NCBI RefSeq assembly: GCF_936943645.1
Contig: NZ_CAKZJO010000081.1
Location: 1 to 64,000, forward strand
DNA: 64,000 bases
From: an uncultured Bradyrhizobium sp.
GTDB lineage: Bacteria > Pseudomonadota > Alphaproteobacteria > Rhizobiales > Xanthobacteraceae
Reading direction: 5' to 3'
Under the pieces are notes generated by a model. It did no database searches. It saw nothing but the letters and a program-made list of their open reading frames with translations, and was not told the origin of the DNA. A program made the position numbers and the translations under genes. Positions 43,380 to 52,926 of this stretch are shown here, one piece after another; the first letter of the stretch is position 1; each line of letters starts with the position of its first letter.

Positions 43380-44963
43380 TCAGTGCGCGTCGCCGCCGGC
43401 GGTCGGCGAGACCGGCTTGCTCAGCAGCGTCACCAGCAGGCTGAGGCCGAGATAGAACAGCGTCAGCACGAAGAAGGCATCGCCGAAGCTCATCACCACG
43501 GCCTGGCGGTGTACGAGCTGGGAGAGCTGCTTCATCGCCATCAGCGTGGAATCGCCGAGCCCCTGGAACTTCTGCATGAACATGGTGAGGGTTTCGGTCG
43601 CGGTGGCGTTGCCCCAGGTCACGCGCTCCTGGAGACGGCTGATGTGCAGATCGGTGCGGTCGTTGAGCACGGTGTTGATGACGGCGAGCCCGACCGCGCC
43701 GCCGAGGTTACGCATCAGATTGAACAGGCCCGAGGCGTTCTTCACCCGATCAGGCGCCAGCGTTCCGAGCGCGATGTTGTTGGTCGGCACCATCGCGAAC
43801 ATCATGCCGACGCCGCGCAGGATCTGAGGCACCAGCAGCTCGTAGAAATCGTAGTTGCGGGTGATCCAGGTCATCTGGTAGGAGCCGATCGCGAACACGA
43901 CGAGGCCGAATGCGATCATGTAGCGCATGTCGATCTTCACCATGAGGCGGCCGACCAGCGGCGCGACCAGGAACATGGTGATGCCGGAGACGAACATGGT
44001 CTCGCCGATCATCAGCGCGCTGTAGCCGCGCACTTCGGCGAGATAGCGCGGATAGATGTAGGTCAGGCCGTAGAGGCCGATGCCGATGCAGAACTGCAGC
44101 ACGCAGCCGATCGCGAAATTGCGGTTGGAGAAGGTGCGCAAATTGACGATCGGTTCGGCCGCCGTGAAGACGCGCCAGAAGAAGGCGATTGCCGAGATCG
44201 CGCAGATCCACGCGCAGACCGCGACCGAGGTATCCTGCAGCCATTCATATTGCGGGCCCTCCTCCAGCACGTATTCGAGCGTGCCGAGGAAGCCGGCCAT
44301 GAACGCCAGCCCCCACCAATCGAAGCGGTCGAGCAGTTCGAAATGCGGCTCGTCGAAATCGACCAGCGCCAGCACGCCGACGGTGATGCCGATGCCGGGC
44401 ACGACGTTGATGAAGAACAGCCAGTTCCAGGACATCAGGTCGGTGATGTAGCCGCCGACCGTCGGCCCGATCGTGGGCGCGAGCGTCGCGACCAGACCGA
44501 TGATGGGCCCGACGATGTGGAATTTCGTGCGCGGGAAGACGGTATAGGCCGAGGCGAACACCGTCGGGATCATGCCGGCGCCCAGAAAGCCCTGCAGCGC
44601 GCGCCAGAGGATCATCTCCTCGATGGTGGTGGCGAAGCCGCAGAGCAGGCTCGAGGCGGTGAATCCCGCCGCCGAGATCGCGAACAGCAGCCGCGTACCG
44701 AAGGCGCGCGACAGGAAGCCCGACAGCGGGATGGCGATGACCTCGGCAATCAGATAGGCGGTCTGGACCCAGGAGACTTCGCTGGAGCTCGCCGACAATC
44801 CGGCCTGGATTTCGCTCAAGGACGCCGAGACGATCTGGATGTCCAGGATGGACATGAACATCCCGAACACCATGATGATGAACGCGAACAGCCGCTTCGG
44901 CGCGATATGCTCCGAAGCGGGGTCCGCCATCATGGCAGGTGAAGCAGTGGTGGCGTTCGCCAT
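43380..44963 (-). CDS. emrB-like: MFS multidrug efflux transporter, DHA2/EmrB family
   Basis: 527 residues with fourteen predicted transmembrane helices. Signatures are FMSILDIQIVSASLSEIQAG (TM1 region with the DHA2 Asp), WVQTAYLIAEVIAIPLSGFL, and motif C TLAPTIGPTVGGYITDLMSW. It works with the adjacent periplasmic adaptor (EmrA type) and an outer membrane channel encoded elsewhere. 33 bp after the adaptor gene, same strand; controlled by the divergent TetR. Confidence 0.95.
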   Translation of the reverse strand: MANATTASPAMMADPASEHIAPKRLFAFIIMVFGMFMSILDIQIVSASLSEIQAGLSASSSEVSWVQTAYLIAEVIAIPLSGFLSRAFGTRLLFAISAAGFTASSLLCGFATTIEEMILWRALQGFLGAGMIPTVFASAYTVFPRTKFHIVGPIIGLVATLAPTIGPTVGGYITDLMSWNWLFFINVVPGIGITVGVLALVDFDEPHFELLDRFDWWGLAFMAGFLGTLEYVLEEGPQYEWLQDTSVAVCAWICAISAIAFFWRVFTAAEPIVNLRTFSNRNFAIGCVLQFCIGIGLYGLTYIYPRYLAEVRGYSALMIGETMFVSGITMFLVAPLVGRLMVKIDMRYMIAFGLVVFAIGSYQMTWITRNYDFYELLVPQILRGVGMMFAMVPTNNIALGTLAPDRVKNASGLFNLMRNLGGAVGLAVINTVLNDRTDLHISRLQERVTWGNATATETLTMFMQKFQGLGDSTLMAMKQLSQLVHRQAVVMSFGDAFFVLTLFYLGLSLLVTLLSKPVSPTAGGDAH

Positions 44964-44996
44964 GGCCGTCCGACCTCGCAGCGCTGGGATCGCGAT

Positions 44997-46310
44997 TTAC
45001 TGCGGGTGGATCGCGGTGGGATCGTCGAGATCGACCTCGTTGTCGGCGTCGGCCGCACCCTTGTTGGTGTCGACGGTCGCATAGACCGACATGCCGGCAC
45101 GGAGCAGGTTCTGCTTCGCCACCGACTTCGGCACGCGGATGCGGACCGGCACGCGCTGGACGATCTTGGTGAAATTGCCGGTGGCGTTGTCGGGCGGCAA
45201 CAGCGTGAACACCGAGCCCGCGCCTGCCGCGATGCTGTCGACGACACCGGAGAACTTGCGCATGCCGTAGGCATCCACCTTGATCGTCACCGGCTGGCCG
45301 GGACGGATGCGCTTGAGCTGGGTTTCCTTGAAATTGGCGTCGATATAGACGTCATCGAGCGGCACGACGTTGCCGAGGCGCTGGCCGACCGCGATGAAGT
45401 CGCCGGTGTTGACGAGACGATTCGAGAACGTGCCGTCGACCGGGGCGCGCACCGCCGTGAAGGCAAGATCGCGTTCGGCCTTGGCGAGCGTGGTCTTGAG
45501 TTCGGCGAGTTGGGCCTGCGCTTCGGCCTGCTGAGCCTTGGCGACGTCAACATTGCTGACGGCAACGTCGTAGGCGGCCTGTGCGGCCTTGACCGCGGCG
45601 GCGCCCTGGTCGCGTCCGGCTTCCGAGCTTTCGAAGGTGGCGCGCGAGGCAAAGCCCTTGCTGCTCAGCGCCTGCTGACGCTCATAGTCGAGATCGGCGC
45701 GCTTGAGGCCAGCCTGGGCCGAGACAAGCTGCGCCTTGGCCTGCGCCACCTGGCTGTCGAGCGCGGCAATCTGGCGGCCGATGCGATCGATGGTGGCCTG
45801 CTGGGTCGCGATCTTGGTCGCGGCGGCATCGACCGCAATCTTGTAGTCACCGTCGTCGATGCGGAAGATGACGTCACCGGCACGCACCGTGGTGTTGTCG
45901 CCGGCGGGAATCGCGGCGATGTGGCCGGACACGCGCGCGCCCAGCATGGTGTTGTTGGCGCGGACATAGGCGTCGTCGGTGGAGATGTAGAAGCGGCCGA
46001 CCAGCGTGTAGTAGCCTGCGTAGCTCGCAGCCGCGAGCGCCAGCACCAGGCCAACGCCCATCAGGACGAATTTGCGCTTGCCGGCTTTGGGAGCGCCGGC
46101 GGCGGACGCCGCTGGTGCGGATGCGGCCGGCTTGTCGGTCACGGGTTTTTCCGGCGCCTCGGCGGTGCGGCGCTTGGTCTCTTCAGCCACATGCGCGCGC
46201 AATTGCTCGGCAAGGGGTGCAGCGCCCTCGATCGCAGCGTCACCGCCCGCGTGCTCCTCCACCGCTTCCTGGCGAAGGACGCGCGCAGCCTGGTCTCTCG
46301 ATACGGCCAT
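44997..46310 (-). CDS. emrA-like: Membrane fusion protein, HlyD/EmrA family
   Basis: 437 residues from ATG 46310 with GGAGG four bases upstream. A long, Ala/Glu-rich cytoplasmic N-terminus (about 75 residues, longer than in EmrA) precedes one membrane segment (FVLMGVGLVLALAAASYAGY). The periplasmic part has the FYISTDDAYVRANNTMLGAR beta motif, a long alpha-hairpin (IATQQATIDRIGRQIAALDS) and the barrel APVDGTFSNRLVNTGDFIAV. First gene of the efflux operon with the MFS gene. Confidence 0.95.
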   Translation of the reverse strand: MAVSRDQAARVLRQEAVEEHAGGDAAIEGAAPLAEQLRAHVAEETKRRTAEAPEKPVTDKPAASAPAASAAGAPKAGKRKFVLMGVGLVLALAAASYAGYYTLVGRFYISTDDAYVRANNTMLGARVSGHIAAIPAGDNTTVRAGDVIFRIDDGDYKIAVDAAATKIATQQATIDRIGRQIAALDSQVAQAKAQLVSAQAGLKRADLDYERQQALSSKGFASRATFESSEAGRDQGAAAVKAAQAAYDVAVSNVDVAKAQQAEAQAQLAELKTTLAKAERDLAFTAVRAPVDGTFSNRLVNTGDFIAVGQRLGNVVPLDDVYIDANFKETQLKRIRPGQPVTIKVDAYGMRKFSGVVDSIAAGAGSVFTLLPPDNATGNFTKIVQRVPVRIRVPKSVAKQNLLRAGMSVYATVDTNKGAADADNEVDLDDPTAIHPQ

Positions 46311-46384
46311 AAAGGCCTCCCCAAAAAAAAATGCGATCAAGGACAGCCGTCCGGCGGCCGGTTCCTGTCGCTCATCCAAATACC

Positions 46385-46407
46385 ATTGACCGAACGGTTC
46401 GGTCAAT
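46385..46407. promoter_or_regulatory. Perfect 23-bp palindrome, TetR-type operator
   Basis: Arms ATTGACCGAAC (46385-46395) and GTTCGGTCAAT (46397-46407) are exact inverted repeats around a central G. It lies in the divergent spacer between the efflux operon and the TetR gene, 75 bp before the adaptor start. Spacing and symmetry fit a TetR dimer site repressing the pump and probably its own gene. Confidence 0.85.
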
Positions 46408-46505
46408 ATACATAATATTCCCGCCCGGACCCTACTGGCCCGAATCCTTTATTTGCGTTTCATCGTTAGGCACCCTGTCCAGAAACCTTCCGAGACCCTG
46501 AACCA

Positions 46506-47141
46506 ATGGTTGTAGCTGCCGGCGAACATCTGCACGTCATCCAAGAGGAGGACAGCTCCAAGCGCCGCCAGATCCTCGACGGTGCCCGTAAGGTGTTCAT
46601 GGATCTGGGGTTTGACGGCGCCAGCATGGGCGAGATCGCGCGCGCGGCGCAGGTCTCCAAGGGCACGCTCTACGTCTACTTCGCCGACAAATGCGCGCTG
46701 TTCGAAGCCATCCTCGAGCAGGAGGCGCTCCAGCACGGCCAGGTGGTGTTCAACTTCGATCCCGCGCGCGATGTCGAGACCACGCTCAAGGAGTTCGGCC
46801 GGGCCTACATCCAGCTGCTGTGCCGGCCCGGCGGCGGATCGGCGATCCGCACCGTGATGGCGATCGCCGAGCGCATGCCCGATGTCGGCCGCCGCTATTA
46901 TGCGCGGGTGCTGGACAAGTCCATCAACCGCCTCTCCGACTATCTCAAGGCCCACGTCGCTCCTGGCGATCTCAAGATCGACGATTGCGATCTTGCTGCC
47001 TCCCAGTTCATGGAGCTGTGCAAGGCATCGCTCTTCCTGCCCTTTGTGTTCCAGGCCGCGCCCGCACCGTCGGAGGAACGCATGACCGAGGTGATCGGCA
47101 GCGCGACGCGGATGTTCCTGGCGGCGTATCGGGCGAACTAG
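46506..47141 (+). CDS. TetR/AcrR-family transcriptional regulator of the efflux operon
   Basis: 211 residues. The N-terminal HTH spans about 20-65 (RRQILDGARKVFMDLGFDGA; MGEIARAAQVSKGTLYVYFA), followed by a ligand-binding helical domain with a TetR_C-like end (FMELCKASLFLPFVFQ). Divergent from the EmrAB-type genes, with a perfect palindrome between, so it most likely represses the pump until a toxic ligand binds. Confidence 0.94.
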   Translation: MVVAAGEHLHVIQEEDSSKRRQILDGARKVFMDLGFDGASMGEIARAAQVSKGTLYVYFADKCALFEAILEQEALQHGQVVFNFDPARDVETTLKEFGRAYIQLLCRPGGGSAIRTVMAIAERMPDVGRRYYARVLDKSINRLSDYLKAHVAPGDLKIDDCDLAASQFMELCKASLFLPFVFQAAPAPSEERMTEVIGSATRMFLAAYRAN

Positions 47142-47185
47142 CAGCGCGTTGCGCAGACGGGACAGGCGGCACTATATTTGCGGCC

Positions 47186-47527
47186 ATGTCCCGTGATCTT
47201 CGCCCGCCTGTCGACATCCTCCATTACGAGATCGTCCAGGAACAAGCCTCCGCGCTTGGACGGATGGGCCGCACGCTGGAACAGGCGCTGGCGCGTCTGC
47301 GCGAGTTCGATACCGCAAACGCCTCTCCGGACGTGCCGACCTCGATGCAGCCGGCGCGGCGCAAGCTGGTGATGGAAGCCGGCCAGGCGCTCTGGATGTT
47401 CGTGGTGCAGCGTGAGGCGACAGGCTTGCGCGACAGCCGCCACATCATGCGCACCTACAACGTCCCACGCGAGGTGCAGCGCAGCATGGGGCTGGCCCCC
47501 GCGCCGTCGAAGCCGGCCTCGTCATGA
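47186..47527 (+). CDS. Conserved small protein of unknown function (DUF6665-like)
   Basis: 113 residues from ATG 47186 (MSRDLRPPVDILHYEIVQEQ). Largely helical with ASALGRMGRTLEQALARLRE and a C-terminal VQREATGLRDSRHIMRTYNV segment. Soluble, with no signal. I associate the pattern with DUF6665 proteins of Bradyrhizobium but cannot confirm it. It starts 45 bp after the TetR stop on the same strand, so it may be co-transcribed with it. Confidence 0.75.
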   Translation: MSRDLRPPVDILHYEIVQEQASALGRMGRTLEQALARLREFDTANASPDVPTSMQPARRKLVMEAGQALWMFVVQREATGLRDSRHIMRTYNVPREVQRSMGLAPAPSKPASS

Positions 47528-47540
47528 TCCCGCCGGCGCG

Positions 47541-48269
47541 CTATTCGGGGACCTGCTTCCTCAGCGCTGCGAGATTGTTGACGACCATCTTGGTTGGACC
47601 GGTCGAGATGATTCCGTCGTCCTGAAGACGGTTGAGGATCAGGCTGATCGACTGGCGCGTCGCGCCGATCATGCGCGCGAGATTGGCCTGCGTGATGCGG
47701 CCGAGCGAGATCGGGCCGCTCTCGTCCTGCGCCGCGTTCTCGCATAATTTCACCAGCAGCAGCACCAGCCGTTCCGCCGCCTTCTGGCCCGCCAGCGTTT
47801 GCGCCAGCATGGAATAGGTCTCGCCCTTGAAGCCGAGACACTCGATCAGCGCGACTGCGAATGACGGCGTCTGCGCGATCAACAGGCGGATCGCGTCCTG
47901 ATCGAGATGCAGCGCCTCGACACGGCCGAGCGCGCGCGCCGACCAGCTATGGCGGTGATCGCCGAGAATGTAGGGGGCACCGACGAAGTCGCCGGCCTCC
48001 CAGGTCGCCAGCATCAGCTCGCGGCCCTGCGTGCCGGCGTGAGTGCTCTCGACGATCCCGCTGAGAATGATGTGGATGCCGTCGGCGGGCTCACCTTCAC
48101 GCAGCAGGTATTCGCGGTTCTGGTAGGTCGCCAGCCTGCCGGTCCGCATCACCAGGTCCAGATCGGACTTGTCCAGCGCCTTCAGCACGTAACGTCCGGT
48201 CCCGGTCCCTTGCACCTCCGCGCATGGCTCACCGGGATCGGCCACCTCATGCGCATGACCGCGCCCCAC
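47541..48269 (-). CDS. Crp/Fnr-family transcriptional regulator
   Basis: 242 residues. The start is GTG at 48269 with GGAG eight bases upstream. The cyclic-nucleotide-type domain includes YLLREGEPADGIHIILSGIV and YILGDHRHSWSARALGRVEA. The C-terminal HTH is ITQANLARMIGATRQSISLI. There is no N-terminal Cys cluster, so it is not an oxygen-sensing Fnr. It ends convergent to the DUF6665-like gene. Target genes not indicated. Confidence 0.92.
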   Translation of the reverse strand: MGRGHAHEVADPGEPCAEVQGTGTGRYVLKALDKSDLDLVMRTGRLATYQNREYLLREGEPADGIHIILSGIVESTHAGTQGRELMLATWEAGDFVGAPYILGDHRHSWSARALGRVEALHLDQDAIRLLIAQTPSFAVALIECLGFKGETYSMLAQTLAGQKAAERLVLLLVKLCENAAQDESGPISLGRITQANLARMIGATRQSISLILNRLQDDGIISTGPTKMVVNNLAALRKQVPE

Positions 48270-48342
48270 GATAAGTCTCCCCTTCGAGTGACGGCTCGAA
48301 GGCTAGGAGGTATCCGATCGGATTGCAACGCGACGCGGATGT

Positions 48343-49707
48343 TCAAGGCGCGGCCGCCGCTCCCGTGAATGCGCAGGCGAGATCGGCAAGCAGTCGCTCG
48401 CGTCCGGCCGGCGCCAGGAACGTGACGCCATAGGGCACGCCGGCCCCGGTGATCGCATTCGGGACGGCGATCGCGGCGAGCCCGAGTGGATTGGCGTAAT
48501 TGGTGTAGTAGCCGTTGTTGAAATTGGCCGTCAGCGGATCGCGTGCCACCTCGTCGATACTGAGGATGGTGCCGACCGTCGGCACGACCAGCGCATCGTG
48601 CGCATCCCAGAAATCGCGAAGCGAATGCTGAGCGCCCTTGATCTCGTAGAGCGCGCGGTAGGCATCGGCCGCGGAAAACTTCCGGCTGCCGAGGATGAGA
48701 TCACGCACGATCTTGACGCCTGCATCGGGATAGGCGTCGAGGAACGCTCCCACCGAGACGTCACGCTCGGCGAGGAGTGGACCGAAGAACATCAGGTCGT
48801 TGATCGAGGTGAACGGCGAGAAATCGACCGGGGCGATCGGCAGCTCGAGCTCTCGCAGCCTGCGCAGCGCATCGCCGAACAGTGCCTCCGTCTCTGCATT
48901 GCCGAAGAACTTGAGCTGGTCGCGGCGCGGCGTTGCGATCCTTGGCGAGCGCGAAGGCGACGCCTGCTCGGTCCAACCGGGAAAATCCGGCGGCGAAAAG
49001 CGGTCTGCGGGATCGCGCCGCGCCAGCACCCGATAGATGTCGTAACCGTCGCCGGGATCCCGCGTGTAGAGCGAAATGGTGTCGAAGCTCCGGCACGCGT
49101 AGACCATTCCGCGCTGGCTGAAGGCGCCCGGCGCCGGCTTGAAGCCGGTCACGCCGCAATAGGATGCGGGCACCCTGCCCGATCCGCCGGTGTCGGTGCC
49201 GAACGCGAAGGATGACGTGCCGGTCGCGACCGACACCGCCGCGCCCGAGCTGGAGCCGCCGGGAATGTAGTCCGGATTGTGCGGATTGCGGGCGACGCCG
49301 TAGGGCGAGCGGACTCCGACGAGCCCGGTTGCGAACTGATCCATATTGGTCTTGCCGACATAGATGGCCCCGGCGGCGAGCGCGTCGGCGACGACAGGGC
49401 TGGTATCCTTCGCCACATACGCGAATTCCGGGCAGGCGGACGTGGTGTGCTCGCCCGCAACGTCGATGCAGTCCTTGACCGAGAAGATGAGCCCGTAGAG
49501 CGGCAAGCCGTCGATCTCGCCGACGCGCGCATCGAGCGCGCGCGCCGCCGCCATAACTTCCCCTGGCCCGGCCGTCGATATCCAGACACCGCTCTGATCG
49601 GCATCCGCGAGGCGCGACAGCACATGCGCGGCGACATCCGAGGGCTTGAGCGCACCGTTGCGATAGGCGGCGCGAAGATGGCGAGGCGAGATATCCATGT
49701 CTGTCAC
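48343..49707 (-). CDS. Amidase-signature hydrolase (allophanate hydrolase AtzF-like)
   Basis: 454 residues. The Ser-cisSer-Lys triad is Lys78 in LIFSVKDCIDVAG, Ser152 in IPGGSSSGAAVSV and Ser176 in GTDTGGSGRVPASYCGVTGF; the spacing of 24 residues between the serines is canonical. The CGVTGFKPAPGAF context and overall size resemble the N-terminal half of allophanate hydrolase. Last gene of the four-gene operon with the M20 hydrolase and ABC genes, implying uptake and stepwise hydrolysis of an amide or ureido compound. Exact substrate unknown. Confidence 0.88.
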   Translation of the reverse strand: MTDMDISPRHLRAAYRNGALKPSDVAAHVLSRLADADQSGVWISTAGPGEVMAAARALDARVGEIDGLPLYGLIFSVKDCIDVAGEHTTSACPEFAYVAKDTSPVVADALAAGAIYVGKTNMDQFATGLVGVRSPYGVARNPHNPDYIPGGSSSGAAVSVATGTSSFAFGTDTGGSGRVPASYCGVTGFKPAPGAFSQRGMVYACRSFDTISLYTRDPGDGYDIYRVLARRDPADRFSPPDFPGWTEQASPSRSPRIATPRRDQLKFFGNAETEALFGDALRRLRELELPIAPVDFSPFTSINDLMFFGPLLAERDVSVGAFLDAYPDAGVKIVRDLILGSRKFSAADAYRALYEIKGAQHSLRDFWDAHDALVVPTVGTILSIDEVARDPLTANFNNGYYTNYANPLGLAAIAVPNAITGAGVPYGVTFLAPAGRERLLADLACAFTGAAAAP

Positions 49708-49758
49708 GTGCTCATGGGATTGGGACGTGCCGGCGAGACGCGCCCGCCGGCATCGGTC

Positions 49759-50769
49759 TCAGCGGCCGATCACCTTCTCGAGATAGGCGGGCTGGATGAA
49801 GGCCTCGAAATCGGCCCGCGGCAGCAATTTCGGCAGACGCTCCTGCTTGACCAGGAAGTCGGCGGTCGAGACCAGCGTATCGACGAACTTGCCCTTCCTT
49901 GCGGACGTCCCGAGATAGTCTTCCGTGAGCTGCTTGTTGCAGGGAACCATCCCGGTGCCCTTCATCATCCGCGTCGCGTCCGCGAGCGGCAGCGACAGCT
50001 CCTCTGCAATGATCTCGGCCGTCTTCTCCGGGTTCTTGAGCCAGAAATCGATGCCCTCGCATTCGGCCTTGATGAACTTCTCGACGTAAGACGGATACTT
50101 CTCCGCGAACGCATTCATCACGACGCCGATGTCCCAGGTCGGATAGCCGCGCTTTGTCATCTCGCCCGAGGTGATCAGGATCTTGCCGCCGTTCTTGACG
50201 GCCTTGTCAAGATTCGGCTCCCAGAACCAGGCGGCATCGATATCGCCGCGGAGCCAGGCGGCCGCAATGTCCGACGGCGCGAGATCGATGATCTTCATCG
50301 AGGCTGGATCGACGCCCTCGTCCTTCAGGGCCTGAAGCAGCAGATAATGCGTCGTCGAACCGAACGGCGCTGCGACCGTCTTGCCCTTCAGGTCTTTCAA
50401 GGAGGCGATGTTCTTGTCGGCGCGGACCACCATCGCCTCGACATAGTCGAGCAGATTGATCACCAGGATGCCCTTGATCGGCAGCCCGCGTGTTGCACCG
50501 ATCGCGGTCGGCGGATTGCCGAGGCCGCCGAAGTCGACGTCGTTGCCGGCAATCGCGCGCAGCATGTCGCCGCCGCCGCCGACCTTGACGTATTTGATAT
50601 CGACGCCCGGCATCTCCTTGGCCAACAGGCCGAGATGTTTTGTCACGAGCTGTGCATTGACCAGGTTCAGATAGCCGACGGTGATCTTGGCCGGCTTGTC
50701 CTCGGCGCGGACCGCGGACGTGAGTGCGAACGTGGCGACGGCAAGCGCGGCAACCAGTCTCTTCATCAT
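49759..50769 (-). CDS. ABC transporter substrate-binding protein, NitT/TauT type
   Basis: 336 residues with a signal peptide (MMKRLVAALAVATFALTSAV, cleavage near VRA-ED). The periplasmic binding fold of the SsuA/TauA type shows ITVGYLNLVNAQLVTKHLGL, GNPPTAIGATRGLPIKGILV and GKTVAAPFGSTTHYLLLQAL. Partner of the permease 22 bp upstream. The ligand is probably the small amide processed by the operon's hydrolases (inference). Confidence 0.92.
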   Translation of the reverse strand: MMKRLVAALAVATFALTSAVRAEDKPAKITVGYLNLVNAQLVTKHLGLLAKEMPGVDIKYVKVGGGGDMLRAIAGNDVDFGGLGNPPTAIGATRGLPIKGILVINLLDYVEAMVVRADKNIASLKDLKGKTVAAPFGSTTHYLLLQALKDEGVDPASMKIIDLAPSDIAAAWLRGDIDAAWFWEPNLDKAVKNGGKILITSGEMTKRGYPTWDIGVVMNAFAEKYPSYVEKFIKAECEGIDFWLKNPEKTAEIIAEELSLPLADATRMMKGTGMVPCNKQLTEDYLGTSARKGKFVDTLVSTADFLVKQERLPKLLPRADFEAFIQPAYLEKVIGR

Positions 50770-50791
50770 GTCAATCTCTCCTCGATCAGGA

Positions 50792-51631
50792 TTAAATTCG
50801 GGACCACGGCATCAGGAGTTTCGCGATGCCGCGCATCATCAGGTCGAGCACGACGCCAGTGAGGCCGAGCACGATCAGGCCCATGATCACGACGTCGGAC
50901 AGCAGGAATTTCGCGGCATCCCAGATCATCCAACCGATGCCGGCGGAGGCCGCGACGATCTCGGCAGCAACGAGAACGGTGTAGGTGAAGCCGAGCGAGA
51001 TACGCATGCCCGCGAGGATCAGCGGACCCGCCGCCGGCAGATAGACGTGAAAGAGCAGGTGGCGCCGCGTCGCGCCGAGCGACTGCGCGGCACGGACATA
51101 GACGGGGTCGACGCTGGTGACGGCCTGGATGGTCGAGATCACGATACCCGGTAGGCCGGCAAGAAACAGCAGCGACAGTTTCGAGCTCTCGCCGATTCCG
51201 AGCCACATCACCAGCAGCGTGTAGAGCCCGAGCGGAGGCAGGGGGCGATAGAACTCGATCAGCGGATTGAGAAGCGAACGCGCATTCTTCGATACGCCCA
51301 TGAGCACGCCGAGCGGAATGCCGACGAGACAGGCGAGAGCAAAGGCCACCAGGATGCGGTAGAGGCTCGCGCCGAGATGCTGAAGCAGCGTCGCGCCCTG
51401 GTAGCCCTTCGTCATGGTCTTGACGAACGCGGCCCACACGGCTTGCGGCTTCGGCAGGAACAGCTCGTTGGCCCACCCCATCTCCGTGACGACGGCCCAG
51501 GCGGCGAGCAGCACGGCGACGGTCAGCGTCGAGAGCAACACTGACCGCGAGATCTTCGGCAGCCGCAGGCTGCCCCGCCGCGTGCGGTCGGCCGAGATCG
51601 GAATGGCCATCGGACTTGCCTCGACGCTCAT
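50792..51631 (-). CDS. ABC transporter permease, NitT/TauT type
   Basis: 279 residues from ATG 51631; the longer upstream frame is out of register with family similarity. BPD_transp_1 family with about six membrane segments and the EAA loop at AAQSLGATRRHLLFHVYLPA. Its ATG overlaps the M20 hydrolase stop by 4 bp. No ATP-binding subunit gene is present in the operon, so it must borrow one encoded elsewhere. Confidence 0.93.
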   Translation of the reverse strand: MSVEASPMAIPISADRTRRGSLRLPKISRSVLLSTLTVAVLLAAWAVVTEMGWANELFLPKPQAVWAAFVKTMTKGYQGATLLQHLGASLYRILVAFALACLVGIPLGVLMGVSKNARSLLNPLIEFYRPLPPLGLYTLLVMWLGIGESSKLSLLFLAGLPGIVISTIQAVTSVDPVYVRAAQSLGATRRHLLFHVYLPAAGPLILAGMRISLGFTYTVLVAAEIVAASAGIGWMIWDAAKFLLSDVVIMGLIVLGLTGVVLDLMMRGIAKLLMPWSRI

Positions 51632-52926
51632 GCGCGCACTCCCAGGATCTGCATGATGGTCAGCGCGTAAATCCGCGTCGCCATCACCGACTTGGTGATC
51701 GAGATGTTCTCGTTGTCGACGGCCCAGCCATCCTCGCCCGGCCCGAAGGTCACCGCATTGATGCCGGCTTCGCGGAAACGGATCGTGTCGTTGAACGCGT
51801 TCTTGCGATTGACGCCGGGCTCGCTGCCCATCAGGCGCCGGTAGACCGCGCGCAGGGAGCGGCAAGGCTCTTCTTCAACCGGCACGGGCTCGGTCGCGTT
51901 GACGAACAGCGAGCCCGGCACCTGGCGCACCCCGACCTTGACGTCGTTGGCACCGGCAAAGGTCGCCTGCCCGAGGCGCTCGATGTCGGAGATGACGCTT
52001 TGCAGCGTCATGCCCGGCACGACGCCGACCACCGCAAGCGTGATGGTGCAGGCATCCGGCGAGAACTGCATCTCGCCGGGCAGGCCGCCGCGGATTCTCA
52101 CCACCGAGCAGCAGGGCGGCGTATGCCCCATGAACTTGCTCGGCACGTGCGTGAACGCCATTTCCTTGAGCTTCGGCAGCAGCCTGGCCGCTTCCATGAT
52201 GGCATTGACGCTGATGTCGGGCCGCCAGATGTGCGACTTGACGCCCTCGACCGTGACCTCGATCAGGCAATGGCCGGAATTGGCCACCGAGAGATTCATG
52301 CCCCAATCCCCGGAGACGTCGCCCCAGGCGGTCGGCTCGGCGGTGATCTCGTAGTCGGCGGTAAGGCCAATCTTGTCGAGCATGTAGATCGAGCCTTCGG
52401 TGCCGTTGCGCTCCTCGTCGACCGTGTAGCAGCACATCAGGGTGCCATCGAACTTCACGCCCTCCTCGATCAGAGCCTGCACCGCGAGCAGCGATGCCGC
52501 GAGATTGCCGCGCGTGTCCGAGGTGCCGCGCGCGTACAGCAGATCGCCGTGACGCGTGGCCTTGAACGGATCGAAATCCGTCATGTGCCATTTCTCGGGT
52601 TCGACCACGGGATAGGTGTCCAGATGATCGTTGAGGATCAGCGATGGTGCCCCCTCCCGCCCCTTCAGCACGCCGAGAACGTTCGGCCGGTGCGGTTGCG
52701 CGCTGTGCTTCGTCACCTCCATGCCGAGGGCCTCGAGCTTGCCCGCGACCAGCATCGAGATCGCCTCCTCCTCCGCGGGCGGCAAATCGGGATCGAGCGG
52801 ATTGCCGGAACGAGGCTGACCGGTGCGGATCAGTTCGGATGCGAGGTCGAGCCAGCGCTCCTCCGTAATGCGCGACAGCACGCGCTGCTCGAGATCGGAA
52901 ACGGGCGGGGTGACAGTCATCTGCAT
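51628..52926 (-). CDS. M20-family metallohydrolase (ArgE/DapE-like deacylase)
   Basis: 432 residues from ATG 52926 (MQMTVTPPVSDLEQRVLSRI); ATG 52920 is also possible. Metal-site motifs are ILNDHLDTYPVVEPEKW, YARGTSDTRGNLAASLLAVQ (bridging Asp) and CYTVDEERNGTEGSIYML (catalytic Glu pair). The dimerisation domain lies around VANSGHCLIEVTVEGVKSHI. First gene of the operon, followed by permease, binding protein and amidase. Probably removes an acyl or carbamoyl group from the transported compound. Confidence 0.92.
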   Translation of the reverse strand: MQMTVTPPVSDLEQRVLSRITEERWLDLASELIRTGQPRSGNPLDPDLPPAEEEAISMLVAGKLEALGMEVTKHSAQPHRPNVLGVLKGREGAPSLILNDHLDTYPVVEPEKWHMTDFDPFKATRHGDLLYARGTSDTRGNLAASLLAVQALIEEGVKFDGTLMCCYTVDEERNGTEGSIYMLDKIGLTADYEITAEPTAWGDVSGDWGMNLSVANSGHCLIEVTVEGVKSHIWRPDISVNAIMEAARLLPKLKEMAFTHVPSKFMGHTPPCCSVVRIRGGLPGEMQFSPDACTITLAVVGVVPGMTLQSVISDIERLGQATFAGANDVKVGVRQVPGSLFVNATEPVPVEEEPCRSLRAVYRRLMGSEPGVNRKNAFNDTIRFREAGINAVTFGPGEDGWAVDNENISITKSVMATRIYALTIMQILGVRA

